Notes under the pieces: generated by a model
Database searches by the model: none
What the model was told of the DNA's origin: nothing
What the model saw: the letters and a program-made list of their open reading frames with translations, nothing else
From: Loripinus fragilis
Taxonomy: Eukaryota > Mollusca > Bivalvia > Lucinida > Lucinidae
NCBI GenBank assembly: GCA_964019695.1
Contig: OZ026520.1
Location: 90,090,913-90,154,912, forward strand
DNA length: 64,000 nucleotides
Direction of reading: 5' to 3'
Shown here: one piece after another, positions 43,201 to 55,200 of the stretch
Numbering within the stretch: position 1 is the stretch's first letter
Layout of the letters: the number at the start of each line of letters is the position of its first letter
Translations under genes and position numbers: made by a program

Positions 43201-46200
43201 TACATTAAAATTAAATGCAATTGATTTAAATCTGTTGTACTTCTGGGTGACCTGGTTATGGTTGGAGTACTGCCAGGTAGGATTACTCCCATCTGTTTCT
43301 GTATTAAATTGTTCCTCCGTTTCTTCCCTTACTAAAATATAATCAATAAGTAGTTCTCTTAACTGGTAAACTTTCCATTTAACCTTGGCACCTCTTTAGA
43401 TTTGCAGTTGCAGTTAGACCTCTTTGAAAGATGCCTCTCAAATTAGTTGTATAAAGTGAAAAGTCCCTTTGTATTGTTGAAGACTGGTCTCATGTTTAGA
43501 AGTTGTGTGTAGTGGGAATTCACAACACAATGTGAGCTCCCAAATCTCTCTTGAAGAAGTGATTTTGTTACTTCATAATTTTTAGGTGAAAGCTACATAC
43601 CTAATACAGCCTGTTTCCCTCTTCTGTCAGTTTCCTATTTATATAACGCGTTTTAATATTTGATAACTTTTGATCAAATATAGCCTCAAATGTATCACAA
43701 AACTCTGACCATCTTAGTTTTTTGCCATAAAAAGGAATCTCAAGTTTTGGGAGGTTAACTGATCTTTGATGCGATCCCCATAAATTCCTGATCTTTGCTG
43801 TGTTTGTTGTCTTTAAATCATGGGCTGTTCTAGTAATGTCTTCAGCTGCACTACTTGTTCCGCCAGTGCCGTTTCTGCACATTTTGTTGGTACCATCATG
43901 TTGTTAACTGCCCTTTTACATCTTTCAAATTACTTATGCAGTCAATAAATACTGTGGCTAAACTATTGTCTTCTTATGTAAATTGTTCATATTCTTGATA
44001 TCTGCCTTGGCTGTCAGGCCCGTCAGGTTTAACTGTTGAATTTCTTTTGCTCCAGTATTCACTTGTATTTCTGTGGAGTCATTAGTTTTGTTTTATCTGC
44101 TTTATATGTATTAGGATATAATTCATCAATAAGCTAGGGATCTTTTATGCAAACCAAATATTGATGTGTCTTAATCAACATCAGAATTAAGCGCGATGTT
44201 GGTACTGTAAAACTAGTTTAAGCCCTCGTTATTTTCTTACTGACTGTTCCAAGGCGGTACTTCTTTTGTGTATTTTTGTAATTGTGTTTTTGTGTTTGTC
44301 TTCTGCATACTTAGTCTGTTTTGGTCTGCTTCCTGCAGACTCGTGGTCACAAGGCTGGAAAGGAGCTGACCTCTAGGCTCTCTTGTTTGTGATGTTTTCT
44401 TGTGTTTTTGTCACTTTCCCAAATGGTGTCCGGGGTCTGGTCAAAGTAAGAAAGACAGCAAGAATCAGAAATCTATACAATCAAGTACCACACCTGTCCC
44501 AGGATACCAATGGGAAAGTAACAAAATTACAATAAACATCACAAACAAGAGCCGAGAGGTTAGCCATTTTCCTCTAGGTGACAACAAGGCAGCAATGAAC
44601 AGACGCTAAAGCATGACAAACACAAGACATAAATAACACAAATGATCCACAAAAGTCTGCACATGCTTTATCTAACTCTTCCAAAAATTCAATGAGTGTT
44701 TCTGTGTAATTATCAATGTCATTGATTAAGTCAGAAAAATCAATTTAATCGGTCTCTACAGTAGGAAGAGTTCTTCATGTAACTGCTGTCAGTTTCTTTT
44801 TAAGATAATTCCTTCAGGTGTGGAATTGACATCTTTATTCTATATTATTTTCTTTAGATTATAAGAATCTATCATAAGTGGGAGGGTGGGATAGAAAAAT
44901 CTGTCCCAAGGATCGCCGTTTGGCATCACCAGGCTTGCGGAGTGATGACAAATAATACTCCAGAAGAATGGACCTCACCTGAATGATGAATTCTTGTTCT
45001 TGCTCATCACTGTTTTTATTTATTTATTTATTTTAAAACAAGCCTCCAGAAGTCCATGTATACGCTTAGATGCAATTTCACATGATGACGTTACTTGACG
45101 CCCTGGGTACGATAGCATGGGTAAGCTTTGATTTTCTATCCCAAGGTAAAATATCCAATATCCTTATCCGGTATGCATGAATATATCTATTTATTGGTAT
45201 ATCATGGTTCCCACGCCAAACATGTATCACAATAAATAAACACAATGTTTCAGTATAACACAATAATTATTAACTATTTCTCCATATGCCACATAGAAAA
45301 GTTTATCAAATATGATTCAAATGATTATACTTAACTATCACTAATCCTAGAATAGTTATACAGCAGTTTCTCTAAAATCCTTTCAAAAAGTAGTTTATTT
45401 GACTCATAAAACCTATCTATATCTTCTTTAATTTTCCTCAATTTAATATCTCTAACGCTATTTATTACAATTGTTGTCAACTTCAACTGACGTTGACGTC
45501 ATTAATGTCATGTGACAACAACAATGTCAGTTTACTTAAGTTAAATGAATAGCATATGAAACTCATTGCATTTATATGTACATATAATCATACGTAATCA
45601 CACAATCAAGGAGTATCCATGACAGATGCTGGATTTTATCTGGAATGTAAGCAAAATAAAAATGTATGCTGCCACCTCTCCCAAAACATTTAGTAACTAG
45701 CAGTATTTTCTTTACTCTAGTTAAAAAGGGTATTTTACAAAGTGTGTGTAACAAGCTGTTCATATAAAATTAAAAGGGGTGTGGTTTATTCAAGAAAAAA
45801 AAACACTGTCAATATTAGAAATATGCTTACTTTTCTATTTACTTTAAACCTTGGCTACAAATGGAAAATTTTAAATCAGTAGTAGTTCGGCTTGATGATG
45901 CATTCATAAATAAGGAGTTTTTCATGCAAACCAAATATCAATTTGTCTTGATCCTCATCTGAATTAATGGCGAGGTGGGCGCCGTGAAACTGGTTAAAGC
46001 CTTCCAGTAAAATATTTTACTTACTGTACCAAGGTGGTACTTCTTTTGTGGATATTTTATATTTTTTCTGTCTTGTGTTGGTTATGTCTTTGTGCGCATC
46101 TGTTTATTTGTACCTTGTGGTCACCTGCTGGGAAGGGGCTTACTTATTTTGCTTTGACAATATGTATTTAATGTGTATTGAATTATTAACAAATCTCTGT

Positions 46201-49200
46201 AATTATTGTAATGTTGACTTGCATCATCAAAATGCAGACAAATTTATTCTGAGGATCATGTATTATTGTTATATTATTTTAGCAAATGAGCCATGACATG
46301 AGATTTCCAACAATCTGGTATGCGCAACAAGCAAAGCCTCAGATCAGCCTGCCCATACGGGCAGTCTGATCAGAGCCTTTGCTTGTCGCTTGAATATTCT
46401 TTAAGTGTTAACCCACCGACTGACTAGCATTTGATGTTTCTAAGCTTAGTAGGAGGCTGCACAGGCTCGTCAAAATACCACATTGTTGGAAAGCACGTGT
46501 CGCGGCTCAAATGTATTGACTAACAGAATCAGTTGCCATTTCGTATATGCAAAGTTTCGAAAATTTAAAGTCTATGCTGTAGCTGTTGGTTTGTTCTATA
46601 TTTCGGTCATGACCCACTTGCTAAGTGTGTATTTTAGAAATATTTACATTTCCACTGCGAGTCTTTAAATGAACCTTTACATTTGAGATGTGGTTCATCC
46701 TTTCTGGAACAAATCGATTTAAGCCACACCCACGTACGCGCCATTTGAGCGGGCTAACGTCAAGTCCATCCAATGACGGTGCTTGTTTACTGACGTTTGC
46801 GTGACGTTGAATACGTATCGCCATGACGTTAGGCGCGGAAAATCGGTATTTTGGCTATTCCCAAACCTACATTTTGCTGGTTTTAATTCAAATTATCTGG
46901 AAAACCAGTCAAGTTAGGTGAAAATTGAAAATTGGTACTTGACTGATAATATAAAATGTAAATATAAGTAATAAATTCAATTTTTGGAATGTTCATGGAA
47001 TCATGAATACTTCGGGTCTCTTGCAAAGTTAACCTAAGGGCTTCACTTACTTTGCAAGAGACCCTAAGTATTCATGATTCCATGAACATTCCAAAAATTG
47101 AGTTCATTTCTTAAATTAAATTCTTTTTCAGATGATCATGAAAGAATGAACGTTATGTGTTCAGCTCAACACGAGATTTGGACTGAAGCCATGGCATTTG
47201 CCCTTTCATGAACATCATGAAAAAAACTGATCTTGTATATTTGCATTTTTATAACAAATATATAATTAAGAATATATTTACACTGCATGATTCATAACAA
47301 TTTAATGTTTATTTATCAACAACTTTAATAGTTTTGTTGGAATTTTAAATGGAACACGTACAGCAGACTAGCCAGCATGAACTGGAACAGTCAATGGGCA
47401 TGTAGCAAACACAAGGTTTTTTTACATGTGGAAAACAGGTGCATGGGCGGATCCAGAGCATTTCGTGAGAGGAGAGAGGGGAGGGCGGTGTCCTGAGAAC
47501 ATTTTAATTGTCAACGTATTTTAACAGAGTGCCATATGGACCTTCTTTAAGAAGCAATTGGACTCAAGGGTCGATTTGATTCACAAGGGGTTCTGTACTA
47601 GTATTTCTAAGGGCACCTATCGCCATTTGTAATTTACCAGGGGGGCCTGAGTCTTTTTTTCTGGATCCGCCCATAAGGTGTGGCTTGGCTAGCCATCAAT
47701 CACAGCCACACAGTTCGTACGAATGAATTATCCATTTAGAGCGTTGACATGATAATGAGTAGTCAGCTGTCAGTCATATTGCTGCTGTTTTAGATGCAAA
47801 AATCTCAAGACCCATTCTTTAAATATGTTAATACATGAACCTGTCATAATTTGTGAATAAAGTATGGGAAATATATATCTTCAGGACTAAAGTTGGTGTG
47901 AATGGTTCATATAGCTTGAAGCCTTGTTCGGCTCCTGATCATATTGATATTTGTTTTGTATATCATGCTATTGATATGTATATGAAAGAATAACAATGAC
48001 CATTAAAGAATAAAACAAGGATATAATGAATTGAATGGAGTCTGTAAAGGGGAGAGGGAGCACACTAAAATTGTGATGAACTCAATATATAATTTCAGAT
48101 GGATACTACATGATTTTAAATCATTCAGTGTATAGTAGCACAATATCACAATTGTTTGCTTCAGTGAACTGATTACTATTATTGGCTGGAAGTAGTCCAG
48201 CTGTCCAATAAAATTGGACCAACATCATTCAAAATATCGGCATTCACCAGATATGCCATTTTGACCTCGTTTACATCTAATACATGTAATAGTGCAATTG
48301 ATAGCCAAACATCAGAAATTCTAGTCCCATAACCATTTTGTGCATTTTTATCAGTATTACAATACTCTTTTAATATGGATGAATAAATATGTTAATGTGT
48401 AAACAATACCTATCTTATAAAGTCCATTTTCTTTGAAACCAGCGTTCCACCATTCCATACAAGATTTTGGTTGATAACAATCAGCTTCATCTATTCCCCC
48501 AGGACAATCGGTAACCCCGTCACAGATAAGTGCTTTAGGTATACAATAGAAACCGCCACACAAGAAAGCTTTTCCTTGGTTACATAGTGTGGTAACTATA
48601 AACATGATACCAAATCAGCATAATGTAAGACGCACAACATAATATATAAACGAATTCACAAACATTATGCGAAATAGACAAACTACACTGACATATAATA
48701 CTCAGGGCGAAAAAGAGTTTTACTGCTTAAAATAGAAGTCTTACGTGTACATGAGTGCTCATTATTGTTAAATTTGTGATACGAGAAAAAAAAAGATAAA
48801 GGAGAGGCTTACAGAGCATTAATCACTTTTTTGCAATAAGTTTAATGAATTAAATAAAACAGGAGCACCAACGTTACGTTTTATTTATCGTATCACGTTC
48901 AAATTACTTTAAAATCACTTATTGATCTTATTAAAAGAACCTTCAATAGAGAAGGCTCTAATTTCTTTACATGTAACGATAGAAACGCGTTTTTTTACTT
49001 CGGGAAAGCCTAAAAAATATCATGCATGGTCTTGTCAAAATGTATGTGATGCGCTGACCTTTTTGTTGGACATCATTTTTATTCGATTTGGCACCAAGTT
49101 GTAAAGACAAGTAGTTGGGATTCCTATGGGCACTAATTGTGCTCCCCTGGTCACAGATTAATTCTTGTTTTGTTATGAGAGGGACTTAATGATGTCTCTT

Positions 49201-52200
49201 TCTGATGATAAGCAAGCTGATATTATTGACGCTTTAAACACTACATGAAGATATTTGGATGATATATTAAACATTAATGCTGTTTTTTTGACAAAATGGA
49301 GAGTCAAATTTACCCTTCAGAGCTCCAACTTAATAAAGCTAATACCTCTGATACCGAAGCTGCGTTTAAGACTTCTAATAATATTGTTTCTACCAAAATT
49401 TATGATACACGTGACGATTTTGAGATGGTGATGTTCCTCTCCCTACATCCTATGGAGTCTATATCTCTCAACTCTTACGTTTTGCTAAGGCATCTAGCCA
49501 TGTTGCTGACTTCAATGTTAACTCAGAAACCTCTTAAACAAGGCTTTTGGTATCATAAACTTTGCAAAACCTCTTCTAAATTGTATCGACTATTCTTGGA
49601 TTTGATATCTAAATTCCAAGTTGGACTTACATCTCTCTTGTGCCAATGACTTTCGGAACGTGAGTTCTATGGTGACTTGGTGTTTAATTGAAGAAGATTG
49701 TTGGCTCTAATAAATTTTAGCACAGTTTATTAAAATAATTTCTCACTATAAAAAGATTGACTAAAACATTAATGTATTGCAACAGACTGCTTGCTTGGTA
49801 GTCAATCCAATTAGGACTGAAATCTTTGCTATCCTCTTTAATTGCACGTCGGTGGGTCATACTTCAGACACTATGATGGCACCAACTTATAGACTTATCT
49901 ATTGATGAGATGGTTTGAGCCTGATGCTTTACCTGTTACCAGGCCCACCAGGGTTTACCTGTCCAATTTCGTTTGCTCTAGTATTCAGTTTTATGTACTG
50001 TTGAGTCATTATCTTTGCTTTATCTCTGTTTCATATCTTGATTTATATGTTCTAGGAGATGATGCATGGATAAGGGGTCTTTTATGCAAACCAAACATCT
50101 ATGTGTCTTACCAAACATATATGTGTCTTGATGCACATCTGAACTAAGGGTGAGGTCGGCGCCGTTAAACCCGTTTCAGCATTTCAGTAAAATACTTTTA
50201 CTAACCGTTTCAAGGGGATACATTTTTGTGGATCATTTGTGTTATTTATGTCTTGTGTGTCATGCTTTTGCGTCTGATTATTGCTGCCTTGTGGTCACCT
50301 GCTGGGAAACGGCTGCCATCTTGGCTCTCGTTTGTGATGGTTAACTGTGTGTTTGTCACTTTCCCAAGTGGTGTCCTGGGTCATGTGTGGTACGTTGTTA
50401 ATGACGGCTTTACCTAACGTTGCTAAATATGTAATCTATTAGTTATTTTGTCAATTGTAATATGATAAAACACAGATATATAGCTTAATATTGAGCTGAA
50501 AAGTAAAATATTCAGTTCCAAAAAAAAATATTTTAAGATGGCACATTATAATTTTGGAATGTCAAAGAGTCAATGAGTCTTTTGGACCAAGAAGTTTGAT
50601 CTAAAAGATAAAATAGAACGGGAAATTTTATTTTCTCAAGATGGCTAATCCAACCTTTAATAAGCGCAAACGAGAGTTTATTGAGTTCGTTGCACCCTTA
50701 CTTACTTTATTCAGTCTAATGCTTTATATTATGCAAAAACTAAGTATTGTCAGAATTTTTAGTTAAAATTGTTGTTGAATTCCAATAAGTATTTTATAGC
50801 CAGTGTGTTTGCGCTGATCAAATAGTCATCTTCACGTTTTTGCATCGGTATTCAGAAACAAGGGCAGAGCTAAGACTTATTCATTATTTTTATAAAGAGA
50901 AATCTGCATTAATAGATAAATGTCAATTTTAGTGTGTTGGATTGCCAGGATCATGGCTTGTAGTGACACACCTAATATTTGAACTTCATAACATACATGT
51001 AAATGATCTGTATTACCACTTCATGCACTGCTGCTGAGTTGTCTAGCTTTTTAATGTTTTGTAAAATTGTACTTTAGGAATGATTAAACATAATATTTTG
51101 GTCTATTATCGTATCCATGTATGATTACCATTCAATTCAAACATTGGCGTTTTTAACGGCTTGGTTGTCCAAACATGATTGGTTATTATACAATTTAAAC
51201 TACTATTCCAAATAATCTTGCCAACGACAAACATATTATAGTAACTGAATAATTTCATAAGGGTTTGATCACTTTCTTTGGCTTGTTATGATACATGTGA
51301 ATTTTACAGGAAACAAATTAAATTTGTGATCATGTCATAAGTTCCTATAAACAGATTGATAGCATTTCCATGAACACTGCATTTGCTGTCATCTTCTGGG
51401 TGGGTGTTGATTTTGTAACTAGATACTGACCGTTTCCATTATGTGCCAATAACTCAGCTGAAAGTATTGATCTTTTAAATAATACGGCTTTCTAATGCAC
51501 TAAGAAATGTAAACTTGCGACTGATTGGATAATGACATAAATCCCTGAGATACACTGTGACAGTGTCGCAAGCTCTACGTAATTATGTAACGTTTACAAG
51601 TGGTTTTATGCAGCTAGAAAGCAGGATTTATGCAGCTGGCATATTATGTACGTAGGCGGAACAATCATACTACCTTTTCACTATTTTTGTTTGAAGGGAA
51701 AATGTTACAAGTGCATTAGAATGGAGAGCACTATATTAAAAATGTCATTTGGTAAGGTATGTCGGCGACTAAACGTTCGGAAATTACATTTTTAAACTAA
51801 ATTTCTGACCATATATCTGACGATATACATCCCCAACTGCAAATGACAAATACAGGTATCGTCTACATTTGCTAAATTTTGTATTCGATATTGAGTACCC
51901 TTATGTGGTGGTTCAGTTGTTCTTTTTTCTTGTCATTTGTGCTGCGATTTTGATTTTAGAGGTTGTGTTAAGTACTTATTTAAATGGAGCTATTTGTGGT
52001 ATTTGGTTCCTCTCCCCCCCCCCTCATAAATTAAAATAACACAAAAAACGTGTCAGTTGGATCCCTTCTGACAAAACCTTCCGGATCCGCGCATGAAACT
52101 AGTGCAAAATAAAGGGTTCAATTTTTTTTTCTTCCACAATATGTGATTGTTTAATTAATCATTACGATAACACAAATCTTAGCATGACAACTCAGTATTC

Positions 52201-55200
52201 TAATCTTCCATTGGCACCAAAAGAAAAAACACAAAAAATAAGCCTCAGGAAAAGATTGTGAAACTAGACAGGAATAACATTATACAATTATTGACTATTG
52301 AGGCATTGGACATGATGTGATATCGACCTGAGAGTACCAATATTGACCGAGGCGGAGCCGAGGTCAATATTGGTATTCTCAGGTCGATATCACATCATGT
52401 CTAATGCCGCAATAGTCAACAATTGTTTTATTATATAATTTCTCTATTAAAACAAAAAAGCAACAACAACAACAAAATCCTGGCTATGGACTATGTCTTG
52501 GACAGTCTTGAATTTCTTTTTTTACAGGACGACTAACTGATTTCATTCAGTTAAAAGAGGAATGAATGCATACTTTGTTTGTAATAAGAACTGCAGACAA
52601 AGAAGATCCAGATTAAGTGCTGCATAATGTGGCATTTCATCAGGGTCTACACTGTTTGCTTAGACAAAAATGATCTTCAGGGAAAAAATGCAATTTTGTT
52701 TAGAAATTAAAACCTGTGACCCCTTTAATTATACAATGGACCATTCCAAGTTTATTGCATCAATCCAGAAGGAAGAAATCATTAGTTCATTTAAGAGTTC
52801 TGCTTATTACTATACTCAACAGCAAAGTCTGAATGTCATGTATATGATGAAACACCAAATCTTGTGAATTTCATACTGCTGTTACTCACTGTATTTTATT
52901 AACAGCAAATCATGCAAGTTTCATGCTGAAAGCACACCTGTTATGAAAAGTTCCTTGAAGTCTTTTTTTAGTAACTAATATTGAATGGGAAAAACCAGCA
53001 GCCCATGTGATATGAAGTTTTATGGACCTGAGTGGATATACATCTGGGCCAATCAAAAGATGTCTATTCATAGGTTATATAATAAACATTATTATCATAT
53101 GACGTCGCGTCTGGGAGTGAAATAACGCCATGCAATAAAATCTGTAAACCACTAGTGGTTTATCGATTTACGGGAAACGTTATGACGTCCATAACAACGT
53201 TGCGTACATAATGACAACATTATAACGTTTTATGCCAGAAATGAGATTTCAAAGTATTTGTCATATGATAAATAGAATCTAACATTCGTGCTCTTGTATT
53301 ATTGAATTTATTAAACTCGTTGCGAAAAAGAGATAAAATGCTCGGCAAGCCTCGCATTTTATCTCTTTTTCCCAACTCGTTTAATAAAATCAATAAAACA
53401 TGAGCACTCATGTAAGATCCTCTATATATATAATGTTGCAGGAACTTCGCATATCCATTCAGATACGCAATACGTGCAGTAAAACGAATAACTAGCAGCC
53501 ACATAACCATCTAAACAGGAATAATAGCTACCACAAACAGTATTACACCTTCTTAACAATTAGAAAATTATATTACACAAGTTTGAAACTTTAACGTTAA
53601 CAATTATTTCAACATCACATAATAAAGAAGCCTTGCTTGGTAACTGCACTATGTGATGCTCCACGATAAAAAATATGTTTTTTACTGACTATCGTCGAGA
53701 AAAACTAACAAACAAACGACAACAAAAGTACCACAATTCCTTTCATCACTTTCGTCCATACAGTCGTTCTTGCCATCACATATGAGAAGTATGTCGATAC
53801 ATCGTTTGTTATCACACATAAATTCGTTTAACTGACAATCAGGAAAAACTGAAAATGAGCAAAAGAATATAGGCCGGTACACATGATTTTCGTACTTAAT
53901 GTACAGCGAAAAGCAAATACTCTGATCCGTCTTCACATCTGCACAGTCTTGCCAGATTTTTTTTAATTCGAGAATTAAGCCTTGGAAGTTTGTAAGGCAT
54001 AGAACTAAGTATGAAAAAGCTGCATTTAATTAGCCAGAACTGGCGTAAGGAAATTAATACTGTTGCATGTAGTTTCAGCCTATTAAAATTGATTATTCTG
54101 ATTACCTTAAACGTTTTATTAACAAAAGAAATGAAGTTTAGCTATAGCAATATGTTATGGAAAAAAACCTAACTTACATTTATATAGCATCTTGGAGAAT
54201 GTTGTAGCCATTTATTTAGCTGCAATCAAACGTGTTAAACTATTGTGTTGGCATAGTTTCTGTGACGCTGATTATCATAGTAGACCCTCAATGTAAATCC
54301 AAGGTCTGATTCTATGAAACTTGCTGAGGTAGCTCCAATTGTGTTTGCTTCTTGCATACACAAAATATGGAAATAGGGAAAGGCCCACACCCAAAAGTAA
54401 GCCTGCCAGATACGTCCAAATGCCCTGTTAAATGAGACTTTTGTGTATATGTGAATAGTGTTTAAAAGTCTACTGGCTGTATATACGTCTATGATTTAAT
54501 CCTTAGAATATAAAGGTCTACCATAAATGTGATGATGGGATAGAAAATCCGTCTGGAGGCTCACCGTTTGTCATCACAATGGATATGGAATGATAAAAGG
54601 TCATGATCTCAAAGAATTTTTTCTATCCAACTTTACATAAGTAATGGATTTTTCCATGCTCATCACTAAATTCCGAGGTTTACTTTTAAAAAGGGCTCTC
54701 AGTATTTTTAGATATTCTAAGATTCAACATAACGTGTCCTTTCTAGTTTAGCAAACACTCTGAGCTGGTTGTTTTAGTATAATTATGTTGTAACTATCAG
54801 TGTTATATGCCTTTCTTCACAATATGTGAGTTATGCTGTCTGTGATTGTGGCGTTTCCTGGTTATTCTCACTTATTTTTGTGAAAATTCAACAATAAACA
54901 TATATTGTAACAAGCATTCAAAACTATTTAGAAAGAATCATATGATCTCTTAAGAATTCCAAATGACACCAATTTACAACTACAAAGAACTGGGTCAGAC
55001 CTAAGTTCTATGAGGGCTCCAGTTTAAAGACGTATCAATAGATAAGAGAGCTGTCCACTATGGCTCAACTTGAGGTTTTCTTTAGCTCTGACTATCTGTT
55101 CAATCTGATTAAAACCCGATCTACGCTTACTATGTCCGCCTGTAGATGATCTAGCTGTGGCTAGATCGGGTTTTAATCGGATTGACTATCTGTTTGTCAT

